Below the pieces are notes generated by a model, which saw only the letters and a list, made by a program, of their open reading frames with translations, did no database searches and had not been told where the DNA came from. The translations under genes and the position numbers were made by a program. Below, in pieces: positions 9,075 through 18,479 of a stretch of 64,000 nt of DNA; within the stretch, counting starts at the first letter, position 1; each line of letters starts with the position of its first letter. Origin of the DNA: Halorhabdus tiamatea SARL4B. Lineage in GTDB: Archaea > Halobacteriota > Halobacteria > Halobacteriales > Haloarculaceae. The stretch covers positions 372,001-436,000 of the forward strand of contig NC_021921.1 of assembly GCF_000470655.1 (NCBI RefSeq). The letters are read 5' to 3'.

Positions 9075-10828
9075 GCGAACGCACCACGATCACGGACGCT
9101 GACGAAGCGACCGACGAAGACGAGTCTCACCGAACGGCGACCACGGGCGCTGAATCCGTCGTCATCGCCTTAGAGAAGGCCGGCGTCGAGAAGGCCTTCG
9201 GCGTCCAGGGCGGGGCGATCATGCCCGTCTACGACGCGCTGTACGATTCCTCTATCGAGCACTTCACGATGGCCCACGAACAGGGGGCGGCCCACGCGGC
9301 CGACGCCTACGGGATCGTCTCTGGCGAGCCAGGCGTGGCGTTCGCCACCTCCGGGCCGGGCGCGACGAACCTCGTGACGGGGATCGCCGACGCCTCGATG
9401 GACTCCGATCCACTGATCGCCCTGACGGGCCAGGTCGCGACGGACTTCGTCGGCAACGACGCCTTCCAGGAGACCGACACTGTCGGCATCACCCAGCCGG
9501 TCACCAAGAACAACTACTTCGCGGGCGACGTCGAGACCGTCGGCGACGACGTCGGCGAGGCCTTCGCACTCGCGGAGGCGGGTCGGCAAGGCCCGACGCT
9601 GGTCGACCTGCCGAAGGACACGACGAAAGCTGACCTCGACGTCCAGCCGGGCGAAGCCGAGACGCCCGACACCTACAACCCGCCGGAGAAAGCCGACGAG
9701 GTCGTCGTCGAGGCCGCCGCCGAGGCACTCCAGGCGGCCGAAAAGCCGGTCATCCTCTCGGGCGGCGGCGTCATCAAGGGTGAAGCCACCGACGAATTGC
9801 GCGCGTTCGCACGCACGTACGACATCCCAGTCATCACGACGATGCCCGGGCTGGGCACGTTCCCCGAGACCGACGACCTCTCGCTTGGCATGGCCGGGAT
9901 GCACGGCACCGGGACGGCCAACATGGCGATCACCAACTGCGACGTGTTGCTCGGCGTCGGCACGCGCTTCGACGACCGGCTGACCGGCGGCGTCGAGACG
10001 TTCGCGCCGGACGCCGAGGTCATCCACGCCGAGATCGATCCGGCGGAGATCAACAAGAACATCGAGGCCGACTACCCGCTGCTCGGCGACGCCGAACGCG
10101 TCCTCGAGCAACTCGACGACGCGATGACGGCCGCGCCCGATGCCGAGACGTGGCGCGAGCAGTGTGACACCTGGAAGGCGGAGTACCCGCTGGACTACGA
10201 GATGCCCGAAGACGAGCCGCTGAAACCCCAGTACATCGTCGAGCGCTTCGATGAACTCGCCGACGACGACGCGATCATCACCACGGGCGTCGGCCAACAC
10301 CAGATGTGGGCCGCGCAGTTCTGGACCTACACCGAACCCCGGACCTGGGTTTCCTCGAATGGCCTGGGGACGATGGGCTACGGCGTCCCGTCGGCGATCG
10401 GCGCGAAGACGGCGGCTCCCGATACGGAGGTCATTACCTTCGACGGCGACGGCTCTTTCCTGATGACGATGCAGGAACTGTCGGTCGCCGTCCGGGAGAA
10501 TCTCGATATCACGTACGTGATCCTCAACAACGAGGCCATCGGGATGGTCCGCCAGTGGCAGGACGGGTTCTACGAGGGCCGACGCATGGCCAGTGAGTAC
10601 CAGTGGGTGCCCGAGTTCGACATGCTCGCCGAGGCCTTCGGCGCTCGCGGGTTCCGACTCGAAGAGTACGACGAGGTCGACGACGTGATCGAGGCGGCAC
10701 GGGCCTACGACGGGCCGGCCGTCATCGACGCCATCATCGACCCCGGCGAGGACGTCTACCCGATGGTTCCAAGCGGTGGGGACAACGGGCTGTTCGCACT
10801 GTCGAACGAGCAACTCAACAATCTCTAA
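9071..10828 (+). CDS. ilvB: Acetolactate synthase large subunit
   Basis: Thiamine diphosphate enzyme making 2-acetolactate or 2-aceto-2-hydroxybutyrate, the first shared step of valine, leucine and isoleucine synthesis. The 585 residues show the three ThDP-enzyme domains: the N-terminal domain with the catalytic Glu (HEQGAAHAADAYG) and SGPGATNLVTGIADA; a central domain with VGTRFDDRLTGG; and a C-terminal domain with the ThDP motif GDGSFLMTMQELSVAVRENL ending in NN. About 30 acidic residues precede the domain. GGAGGT lies 7 bases before the ATG. It heads ilvB-ilvN-ilvC-leuC-leuD, preceded by the putative leader peptide. Confidence 0.96.
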   Translation: MSERTTITDADEATDEDESHRTATTGAESVVIALEKAGVEKAFGVQGGAIMPVYDALYDSSIEHFTMAHEQGAAHAADAYGIVSGEPGVAFATSGPGATNLVTGIADASMDSDPLIALTGQVATDFVGNDAFQETDTVGITQPVTKNNYFAGDVETVGDDVGEAFALAEAGRQGPTLVDLPKDTTKADLDVQPGEAETPDTYNPPEKADEVVVEAAAEALQAAEKPVILSGGGVIKGEATDELRAFARTYDIPVITTMPGLGTFPETDDLSLGMAGMHGTGTANMAITNCDVLLGVGTRFDDRLTGGVETFAPDAEVIHAEIDPAEINKNIEADYPLLGDAERVLEQLDDAMTAAPDAETWREQCDTWKAEYPLDYEMPEDEPLKPQYIVERFDELADDDAIITTGVGQHQMWAAQFWTYTEPRTWVSSNGLGTMGYGVPSAIGAKTAAPDTEVITFDGDGSFLMTMQELSVAVRENLDITYVILNNEAIGMVRQWQDGFYEGRRMASEYQWVPEFDMLAEAFGARGFRLEEYDEVDDVIEAARAYDGPAVIDAIIDPGEDVYPMVPSGGDNGLFALSNEQLNNL

Positions 10829-10830
10829 CA

Positions 10831-11448
10831 ATGAGCAGTGGAGAACTCCCTGGGCCGGCCCCCGACGAGCGGATGCGACCCGAGGGGCGGCGCAACACGC
10901 AAGGTATTCGCATCGACCCGGAAGCCGAAGCGACCCACCAGCCCCGGATGGCCGTGCTGTCGGCCTTAGTCAAACACGAGCCCGGCGTCCTCGCGGAGGT
11001 CTCGGGCCTGTTCAGCCGCCGGCAGTTCAACATCGAGAGCCTCACCGTCGGGCCGACGACCGACGACGGCGTCGCCCGGATGACGATCGTCATCGAGGAG
11101 GCCGAGCCGGGCATCGAGCAGGCCAAAAAGCAACTCGAGAAACTCGTTCCGACGATCGCCGTCGAGGAACTACAGCCCGAGGCGATGCGGCGGGAACTCG
11201 CTCTCATCAAGGTGGCCGCCGAGAAGCCCGACGACGTCCAGTCGGTCGCGGAGATGTACGGCGGTCAGGCCGTCGACGCCTCGACTGACGCCGTGACCGT
11301 CGAGATCACGGGCAGCAAACAGAAGATCGACGCCGCCGTCGAGGCCTTCGAGCAGTTCCACGTCGAGGAGGTCGTCCGCACCGGCGCGGCCGCGCTCGAA
11401 CGCGGTGCGGAGACGATGGACGCAAACGGATACGTGAGCGAGGAGTGA
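10831..11448 (+). CDS. ilvN: Acetolactate synthase small (regulatory) subunit
   Basis: Regulatory partner of IlvB that confers end-product (valine) feedback. It has 205 residues: an acidic lead of about 40, then an ACT domain (LVKHEPGVLAEVSGLFSRRQ, NIESLTVGPT) and the ALS_ss C-terminal domain (ALIKVAAEKPDDVQ). The ATG is two bases after the ilvB stop, so the two are co-translated and made in step. Confidence 0.94.
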   Translation: MSSGELPGPAPDERMRPEGRRNTQGIRIDPEAEATHQPRMAVLSALVKHEPGVLAEVSGLFSRRQFNIESLTVGPTTDDGVARMTIVIEEAEPGIEQAKKQLEKLVPTIAVEELQPEAMRRELALIKVAAEKPDDVQSVAEMYGGQAVDASTDAVTVEITGSKQKIDAAVEAFEQFHVEEVVRTGAAALERGAETMDANGYVSEE

Positions 11449-11516
11449 CGTGCGGGCCACAGTAACACGATAGATTGAACACCGACCCATCCGGAAACGA
11501 AGACGACACACTACCG

Positions 11517-12527
<1,011 letters not shown>

Positions 12528-12540
12528 GCGACGCGACACA

Positions 12541-12588
12541 ATGAAATCACGCTATCGAACCCAGACGACGGACAGAGGACGAGTATGA
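12541..12588 (+). CDS. Basic mini-ORF coupled to leuC (15 aa)
   Basis: A 15-residue ORF ([15 protein letters not shown]) in the ilvC-leuC gap. Its TGA overlaps the leuC start ATG (ATGA at 12585-12588). It has the same design as the mini-ORF before ilvB: short, Arg-rich and stop-start overlapped. It may relay ribosomes to leuC. A chance ORF is possible at this length. Confidence 0.3.
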   Translation: MKSRYRTQTTDRGRV

Positions 12589-14006
12589 GTCAGGGAACGC
12601 TGTACGACAAGGTGTGGGATCGCCACAAGGTAACGCAACTCCCCAACGGGCAGGACCAGCTGTTCGTCGGGCTGCACCTCATCCACGAGGTGACCAGCCC
12701 GCAGGCCTTCGGCATGCTCCGGGAGCGCGACATCGAGGTCGCCCGGCCGGATCTCACCCACGCGACGGTCGATCACATCGTGCCGACGAGCGACCAGTCC
12801 CGGCCCTACAGCGACGACGCGGCCGAGGAGATGATGAGCGAACTCGAGGAGAACGTCCGCGAAGCGGGCATCCAGTTCTCGGACCCGACGACGGGTGATC
12901 AGGGTATCGTCCACGTCATCGGCCCGGAGCAGGGCATCACCCAGCCCGGCAAGACCATCGTCTGTGGCGACAGCCACACCTCGACCCACGGTGCCTTCGG
13001 CGCGCTGGCCTTCGGCATTGGCACCTCCCAGATCCGGGACGTCCTGGCCACCCAGTGCATCGCCATGGAGAAACAGAAGGTCCGGAAAATCCAGGTCGAT
13101 GGCGAACTCGGCCCGGGCGTCGAGGCCAAGGACATCATTCTGGAGATCATCCGCCGACTTGGCACCGACGGCGGCGTCGGCTACGTCTACGAGTACGCCG
13201 GCGAGGCCATCGAGAACCTCGACATGGAAGGCCGGATGAGCATCTGCAACATGTCCATCGAGGGCGGCGCTCGCGCGGGCTACGTCAACCCGGACGAGAC
13301 CACCTACGAGTGGATGGCAGAGACCGATTACTTCCAGGAGAACCCCGAGGCCTTCGACGAGCTGAAGCCCTATTGGGAGTCCATCCGCTCAGACGAGGAC
13401 GCCGAGTACGACGACGTGGTCCACATCGACGCGAGCGAACTCGAGCCGGTCGTCACCTGGGGAACGACCCCTGGCCAGGGCATCGGGATCAGCGAGCCGA
13501 TTCCCGCCCCCGAGGACCTGCCTGCGGACAAACAGGAGACCGCCCGGCGCGCCCAGGAACACATGCGCGTCGAACCCGGCGAGACGATGGCCGGCTACGA
13601 CATCGACGTCGTCTTCCTGGGTTCGTGTACGAACGCACGCCTGCCCGACCTGCGACGGGCGGCGGCGATCGTCGAGGGTCGGGAGGTCGACGACAGCGTC
13701 CGGGCGATGGTCGTCCCCGGCAGCCAGCGCGTCCAGCAGGCTGCCGAGGAGGAAGGCCTTGCCGATATCTTCCGCGAGGCCGGCTTCGAGTGGCGCAACG
13801 CCGGCTGTTCGATGTGTCTGGGCATGAACGAGGACCAGCTGGAGGGCGAAGAGGCCTCCGCCTCCTCATCGAACCGGAACTTCGTCGGTCGTCAGGGCTC
13901 CAAAGACGGCCGGACGGTCCTGATGAACCCCCAGATGGTCGCCGCGGCGGCGATCACCGGGGAAGTGACTGACGTGCGCGAACTCCCGGAGGTGACCCCG
14001 GCATGA
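12585..14006 (+). CDS. leuC: 3-isopropylmalate dehydratase large subunit
   Basis: Aconitase-family subunit holding the [4Fe-4S] cluster; with LeuD it isomerises 2- to 3-isopropylmalate. It has 473 residues, the bacterial LeuC length. The start region is [10 protein letters not shown], and [24 protein letters not shown] is the substrate and cluster region. Cluster Cys residues lie in [17 protein letters not shown] and [13 protein letters not shown]. Its end overlaps leuD by four bases (ATGA at 14003-14006). Confidence 0.96.
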   Translation: MSQGTLYDKVWDRHKVTQLPNGQDQLFVGLHLIHEVTSPQAFGMLRERDIEVARPDLTHATVDHIVPTSDQSRPYSDDAAEEMMSELEENVREAGIQFSDPTTGDQGIVHVIGPEQGITQPGKTIVCGDSHTSTHGAFGALAFGIGTSQIRDVLATQCIAMEKQKVRKIQVDGELGPGVEAKDIILEIIRRLGTDGGVGYVYEYAGEAIENLDMEGRMSICNMSIEGGARAGYVNPDETTYEWMAETDYFQENPEAFDELKPYWESIRSDEDAEYDDVVHIDASELEPVVTWGTTPGQGIGISEPIPAPEDLPADKQETARRAQEHMRVEPGETMAGYDIDVVFLGSCTNARLPDLRRAAAIVEGREVDDSVRAMVVPGSQRVQQAAEEEGLADIFREAGFEWRNAGCSMCLGMNEDQLEGEEASASSSNRNFVGRQGSKDGRTVLMNPQMVAAAAITGEVTDVRELPEVTPA

Positions 14007-14617
14007 GTGACTTCGACGCCGACATCCCCGAAGTGCGCGAGGTGGCTGGCACTGGCGTTCCCATCCGCGGGAACGACATCGACACCGACCAGATCATCCC
14101 CGCGCGCTTCATGAAGGTCGTCACCTTCGACGGTCTGGGGCAGTTTGCCTTCTTCGACGTCCGCTACGACGACGATGACAACCAGAAGGACCACCCGATG
14201 AACGAGGATCGGTTCAGCGACGCCAACGTGATGGTGGTCAACGACAACTTCGGGTGTGGCTCCTCACGCGAGCACGCCCCCCAGGCGCTGATGCGGTGGG
14301 GGATCGACGCGTTCATCGGCGAGTCCTTCGCCGAAATCTTCGCGGGCAACTGTCTCGCGCTGGGGATGCCGACCGTGACGGCCGATCACGAGACGATCGC
14401 CGACCTCCAGGACTGGGTCGAGGCGAATCCCGACGGCGAGATCGACATCGACGTCGCCGGGGAGACCATCACCTACGGCGATCGGACGGTCGACGTCACT
14501 GTCGACGACGCTCAGCGAAAGGCTCTGGTCGAGGGGATCTGGGACACGACCGCACTGATGAGTGCAAACGAGAACGAGATCGACCGGACGGCACAGTCGT
14601 TGCCGTACGTGCAGTAG
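14003..14617 (+). CDS. leuD: 3-isopropylmalate dehydratase small subunit
   Basis: Swivel-domain partner of LeuC. It has 204 residues of the longer bacterial LeuD type: [33 protein letters not shown], then [39 protein letters not shown]. The start overlaps leuC. It is the last gene of the forward branched-chain unit; leuB, often next in haloarchaea, is instead at 23.7-24.6 kb on the other strand. Confidence 0.95.
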   Translation: MSDFDADIPEVREVAGTGVPIRGNDIDTDQIIPARFMKVVTFDGLGQFAFFDVRYDDDDNQKDHPMNEDRFSDANVMVVNDNFGCGSSREHAPQALMRWGIDAFIGESFAEIFAGNCLALGMPTVTADHETIADLQDWVEANPDGEIDIDVAGETITYGDRTVDVTVDDAQRKALVEGIWDTTALMSANENEIDRTAQSLPYVQ

Positions 14618-14646
14618 ACCGACTTACCGGCGGTCTTCGTTGTTTT
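14616..14646 (+). terminator. Possible terminator between leuD and the HalX gene
   Basis: AGACCG (14616-14621) and CGGTCT (14631-14636) form a 6-bp stem, followed by TTTT at 14643-14646. It begins at the leuD stop and lies between two convergent genes only six bases apart. Archaeal termination depends mainly on T-runs, and this one is short. Confidence 0.35.
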
Positions 14647-15163
14647 GCCCTAACGCAACGTCGAAGATATCTTCATCGTCGAGCTCGGCCGCGAGCTCGT
14701 CGAGTTCGCGTTTGAGCTCCGCAAGTTCCGTGGACGGTTCTTCCGTTTCCACCGCCGTGTCGCGCTCGCTTCGGGAGCGAGCGAGTGCATAGAAGCGTGA
14801 AAGGAGCTTCGCGTAGCGGACACGACGCTGGAGGCGATCGACAGTCGAACGGATCGTCTCCGTCTCAGCGACCTGCTCGAGAACCGCATCTGCCGTTTCG
14901 GCAGTCGGATTCACACTGGTGCCGTACTGGAGTAGCTGTGCGTCGGGCGAACTCGTTTCGACGATTGCGGTCAGATCAGCCACCGATAGCGATTCGAATG
15001 CCGGATCGAAGATGACGACAGTAACGCTTTCATCGAGACTCGTTTCGGTCTCTTGGACTGTCGTCGCGGTCCGAACCGGCCATTGATCCCGGAGCGTTGC
15101 CGTCAACGACGCTACGAGGTCTTCATCCGGAGAGCTGACCAACACGGCCTGGATCGGGGCCAT
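14624..15163 (-). CDS. HalX-domain protein with degenerate receiver domain
   Basis: A 179-residue protein. Residues 1-115 look like a response-regulator receiver (IQAVLVSSPDEDLVASL, VTVVIFDPAFESLSV), with an Asp at the expected phosphorylation strand but no clear conserved Lys in the last strand (LLQYGTSVNPTAET). Residues 120-150 (VDRLQRRVRYAKLLSRFYALAR) match the haloarchaeal HalX helix pair. The tail is a charged Glu/Asp/Lys coiled-coil-like segment. HalX proteins are presumed signalling adaptors or regulators. ATG 15161-15163 is chosen at the domain start. It lies directly downstream of the KaiC-like gene on the same strand. Confidence 0.7.
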   Translation of the reverse strand: MAPIQAVLVSSPDEDLVASLTATLRDQWPVRTATTVQETETSLDESVTVVIFDPAFESLSVADLTAIVETSSPDAQLLQYGTSVNPTAETADAVLEQVAETETIRSTVDRLQRRVRYAKLLSRFYALARSRSERDTAVETEEPSTELAELKRELDELAAELDDEDIFDVALGQNNEDRR

Positions 15164-15228
15164 CGTATCGACGGGTTCCACGGCGACAGATAAAAATGAT
15201 CGGACTTCTCTCAAACCGTGCTCGGTCC

Positions 15229-15825
15229 TCACTCGAGGTCGGCGTCGGTCCGGACCGTCGCGTCGAACAGCGGCGACAGCGTTTCGAAGACCCGATCCGG
15301 GTGGCCGTGAGCGTCGATGTGGTAGTGAGCCGACCCACCGGCTTCGCTGACGCGCGCGGTGAGCACGTGGAGGAATCGCGACAGCGTTTCCTCGGACTCG
15401 AACTGGAGTAGGTCCGTCAGCGAGTCCAGACAGACGACGATTGTCTCGTCAGTGTCGCCATCGAGTTGGTCGGTCACGGCGCTGCCGATCTCGCGGAGAT
15501 CGACGTCCGGTACCTCGATGACGTCGACGAGTGCGCCGTTCTGGCCGCCGAACCCGTCGGCAGACATCGCGGCCGACCGGCCGCCGTGTGAGACGTCGAC
15601 GAACGTCAGGTCTGTCGTCATCGGGTTGATCGCCTCGCCCCATTCAGCCATGCGGCCGCCCGGCGAGGACGCCACCGTGACGCCGACGATCTTGTCGGGG
15701 ACGCCCTCCCGTGTCAGCAACTCCTCGCAACACGCTTCCTTGTTCGGGCTGATCTCCGGCGAGATACACAGGACGTTGTCGGCGTCCTCGGGCAGGTCCG
15801 CTGGTTCGGCGATGTCGAAGCTCAC
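15229..15825 (-). CDS. KaiC/RecA-like haloarchaeal protein (DUF7504-like)
   Basis: A 198-residue protein. VLCISPEISPNKEACCEELLTREG resembles a Walker A region without a standard P-loop, and DETIVVCLDSLTDLLQFESEETLSRFLHVLTARV matches the Walker B strand and following helix of KaiC-like proteins. C-terminal AHYHIDAHGHPDRVFETLSPLFD is typical of the haloarchaeal family I recall as DUF7504. It is probably a non-hydrolysing regulatory relative. The start is GTG at 15823-15825. It sits between the HalX gene and the tiny DUF7503-like gene, a combination seen in haloarchaeal signal islands. Confidence 0.65.
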   Translation of the reverse strand: MSFDIAEPADLPEDADNVLCISPEISPNKEACCEELLTREGVPDKIVGVTVASSPGGRMAEWGEAINPMTTDLTFVDVSHGGRSAAMSADGFGGQNGALVDVIEVPDVDLREIGSAVTDQLDGDTDETIVVCLDSLTDLLQFESEETLSRFLHVLTARVSEAGGSAHYHIDAHGHPDRVFETLSPLFDATVRTDADLE

Positions 15826-15879
15826 GGCGAGTCACCCCGTCCGACTGCGGTGCTCAGTTGTCTCATCTCTAGTCCTACT

Positions 15880-16079
15880 ACCGATTACAATATTAACAAT
15901 TAAGTAAGTTACGGGAGGAGACAGAATATCACGGTCTGAAAGGCGTTGACACGCACACCGAAAAATGAGTATTTCGGTGGCGGAAAACATTTAATATGGT
16001 ATACTATTGTATTAAATATATTCGTATTAGATCATTTTAGAAATGTACTTTTATCTATGCAATCAAGGTTGAGTTGGCT
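15880..16079. promoter_or_regulatory. AT-rich divergent promoter region
   Basis: About 200 bases of markedly AT-rich sequence, unlike the GC-rich surroundings, between the minus-strand DUF7504-like gene and the plus-strand DUF7503-like gene. It contains many TATA-like runs (TTTAATATGG, TATTAAATATATTCG, TTTTATC). TTTTATC near 16050 is about 28 bases before the ATG at 16080, fitting a leaderless promoter. Such AT islands often mark transferred DNA or strongly regulated promoters. Confidence 0.55.
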
Positions 16080-16220
16080 ATGAGCCACTCAGAATCGGAA
16101 GAGACGAGCTTCCTCGCACAGCACCCGCGAATGATGGGCGTCCTGTTCATGCTGCTGGTCCTGTTGACGCAGGTCGGCGCAGCGGCCGGGGCCGTGAGTA
16201 GCGCTAATCCTGGCCCCTGA
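16080..16220 (+). CDS. Tiny single-helix membrane protein (DUF7503-like)
   Basis: A 46-residue protein: a polar Ser/Glu-rich N-terminus, the segment FLAQHPRMMGVLFMLLVLLT that forms one membrane helix, then a small Gly/Ala/Pro-rich tail. I recall very similar haloarchaeal proteins (DUF7503) that sit next to DUF7504 genes, which supports the call. The start is at the predicted transcript start. The stop overlaps the end of the convergent CHAT gene by 17 bases. The function is unknown. Confidence 0.7.
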   Translation: MSHSESEETSFLAQHPRMMGVLFMLLVLLTQVGAAAGAVSSANPGP

Positions 16221-18360
16221 GACGACTAAGCGACGTAGTATTACTCCAGTCCATTCCGTTCTCATGTAGAATTGGGAAGTCTCCCTTCTCACAGAAATGA
16301 TCGAATTCTTCAGAGCTCATATAGACCTCTTCAAGAAAGGCTGTGAGCAATGAATTCGAATCAAATGGACTTACATGCCAATCACGTAGACTTCCGAGTG
16401 AAATGTCTGAAATTGGATAGCCTTGAATATCAAATGACACACCATCGTCGTTAAAATTCGAAATATAGATGCTTAGCGGTGCCCCCGATTGGCTCTCCAC
16501 GATATTCGCGTGCCCGTCACCGATGACCATGTAGCGACTGGCGAGCTGTTCGTCTTCTTCAATCAGTGAGCGAGCAGTCGCTATCGTGAAGCCGGTATTG
16601 AGCAACCGGGCGATATGTTTCCCGATTCTGGTCGCGGTGGGATTCGGGATGTTCGCCAGCGTCACGATGCCGCCGACGGCACCCGCATCGACCAGGGCCT
16701 TGCCCTGCTCGTAGGACTGACAGGCGTTGAGCAAGAATCCGCTGACGTTGACCGACGAGAGCGCGCGGACGTCGAGGTAGCCGTCGCTGCACTTGAACCC
16801 GTTGTCGTCGACGTGGCCGATGTAGTGGAGGAAGTCGGTGTCGCGCTGGAAGACGTCGGCGAGTTCGCCCTGGGTGAGGTTCGCGTGGATCGTGACGTCG
16901 AAGTCGATCCAGTCGCGTGCGCCGTAGACGTCCGAGACGGCGGTTTCGTCGCTCATCGCTTCTTCGTTGACGACGACGTCGACCCGGACGCGTCCGGACT
17001 CGACCGGATCGTACTCCAGCCGGCGGCGGAACATCTCGGGCGTCATCTTGGTCGCGCCCAGCGGAATCCCGTCGCCGACGAACGTCTGCATCAGGCTGTC
17101 GGTCGGATCCGGCCTGAAAACCCGGTCTGTGACGTTGGATTCTCCAGATGTGGCCCCCGAACGTACGTCGGCTGCCCCGCGCACCAACACCGGCTCCTCC
17201 GGCGTCGCCACGCCGTCCCGGAAGAACGCCTCGATGTCCGGCGACGCTTTCGAGAGGTCCTCCGGCTCGATGTCGTCGTCGCCGGTCGCCCGAATCACGG
17301 CGAGGTCAGACGCAAGAAACGGCAACACCCGAACGTTCTCGGGTGCGGGCTGCACGTCGGCGGTCAGCTTCCACTCCGGCCTGGCCGGATCGACGGCCTC
17401 GAAGGGAATCTCGAGGTAGGCTTGCGTCCGCTCGGGAAGTGACAGGTCGTACAACCGCTCGAAGTCGAGGTCGATCCGATCCTCGAGAACCGAGCGCTCG
17501 TGGAGTTCGACGTCGTAGAGCCCCTCCGTTCGAACCACGCAATCGAGTGTGAAGACGTGCTTGAGAATCTTCGCGATCCGCTCCTCGTAGCCGTCTGGCC
17601 CCACGAGGGGAATTGCCTCCCCGTCGGCGTGGAGCTGCGGGCGCTCGCCGGGAACGAGTTCTGCGTCGAGGTAATACGACAGCGGTGCAGCGGGCAGTAT
17701 CCGATCCCAGCGAGGCGGCAATTCGATCGACATCGACGCCGGCGACAGCCGACTTCCGCCCGGTGCGGAAAACTCCTCGCCGAGCTCCACGAGTGGCGGA
17801 TGCCCGCGGAGCGTGGGGAACGATCGCTCCGGCGACGTCGTCTTCAGCGCCGCACGGAACTGCGAGATGGCTCGCATCACGTCGCGTGGCTGCTCGGTCG
17901 TCGTGATCGTCCGGGCCGGTTGTTCGTGATACGACCGGAGTCCGACGACCACCGGAGCGTCACCGGTGGCTCTGAACTCGACGACGTCACCCGTCGCGTC
18001 GACCGTGACTGCCCCGTCGAAGCCGAGATAGAGTTTGAGCTGCACTGAGGAGAACTCGACGACGTACTCGCCGGCTGGCAGCGTTACGCGATCGCCGCCC
18101 GTCAACTGCTCGACGAGATCGAACTCGCCGTCTCTGATCCAGACGCCGACGAGATACGGCGTTCGGAGCACGTCAGCCTCGATCGAGACCGCCCCGTCGA
18201 CCGGGATTGGGAGGGCGTCTTCGGGGGCGGGTTCCGTCTCGACGGGGTCGGGCGTCAGGAACGTGAACTGCCCGCCGTCGATCGGATCGACGACCTGGAT
18301 ACCGGTCGGTGCAGCCAGCGGTTCGAACCGCGGCGTCGAGGAGAGTGGCAGGGTATCCAT
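16204..18360 (-). CDS. CHAT-domain (caspase-like) protein
   Basis: A 718-residue protein. The C-terminal CHAT domain (about residues 400-640) has the catalytic pair His516 in FLHYIGHVDD and Cys547 in LLNACQSYEQG, followed by GAVGGIVTLANIPNP. CHAT proteins are relatives of caspases and separases and often act as effectors of prokaryotic defence or cell-death systems. The N-terminal 400 residues are strand-rich and unassigned, and no TPR or membrane helix is evident. ATG 18358-18360 is preferred over an earlier in-frame codon at 18477 that runs into transposon sequence. GGCTATAGC about 35 bases upstream may be its promoter. A transposon insertion lies 105 bases upstream. Confidence 0.8.
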   Translation of the reverse strand: MDTLPLSSTPRFEPLAAPTGIQVVDPIDGGQFTFLTPDPVETEPAPEDALPIPVDGAVSIEADVLRTPYLVGVWIRDGEFDLVEQLTGGDRVTLPAGEYVVEFSSVQLKLYLGFDGAVTVDATGDVVEFRATGDAPVVVGLRSYHEQPARTITTTEQPRDVMRAISQFRAALKTTSPERSFPTLRGHPPLVELGEEFSAPGGSRLSPASMSIELPPRWDRILPAAPLSYYLDAELVPGERPQLHADGEAIPLVGPDGYEERIAKILKHVFTLDCVVRTEGLYDVELHERSVLEDRIDLDFERLYDLSLPERTQAYLEIPFEAVDPARPEWKLTADVQPAPENVRVLPFLASDLAVIRATGDDDIEPEDLSKASPDIEAFFRDGVATPEEPVLVRGAADVRSGATSGESNVTDRVFRPDPTDSLMQTFVGDGIPLGATKMTPEMFRRRLEYDPVESGRVRVDVVVNEEAMSDETAVSDVYGARDWIDFDVTIHANLTQGELADVFQRDTDFLHYIGHVDDNGFKCSDGYLDVRALSSVNVSGFLLNACQSYEQGKALVDAGAVGGIVTLANIPNPTATRIGKHIARLLNTGFTIATARSLIEEDEQLASRYMVIGDGHANIVESQSGAPLSIYISNFNDDGVSFDIQGYPISDISLGSLRDWHVSPFDSNSLLTAFLEEVYMSSEEFDHFCEKGDFPILHENGMDWSNTTSLSRLRGQD

Positions 18361-18469
18361 GGTGTCTTGATTCGTCGCGACGAGAGCACCGCTATAGCCA
18401 ATACACGTCGACTGCAGCAAAAAGCGTTCTGGAGGGGATAGATCACAGCGGTACAGCGCGGAAGCCCAC

Positions 18470-18479
18470 CCGTTCACGG
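18470..18479. repeat. Target-site duplication, left copy
   Basis: CCGTTCACGG directly precedes the left IS end. An identical 10-bp copy follows the right end at 20142-20151. Tn5/IS50-type elements make 9-bp duplications, so the tenth matching base may be chance. The duplicated sequence is the loop and part of the stem of the TnpB element's left hairpin. Confidence 0.85.

Noticed and set aside
9170-10831. Minus-strand ORF of 553 codons opposite ilvB
   Set aside because: Antisense shadow of acetolactate synthase.
18361-18477. N-terminal extension of the CHAT protein to 18477
   Set aside because: The extension would be encoded partly by the left end of the TnpB element and is not supported by a promoter; ATG 18360 has a TATA-like box upstream.
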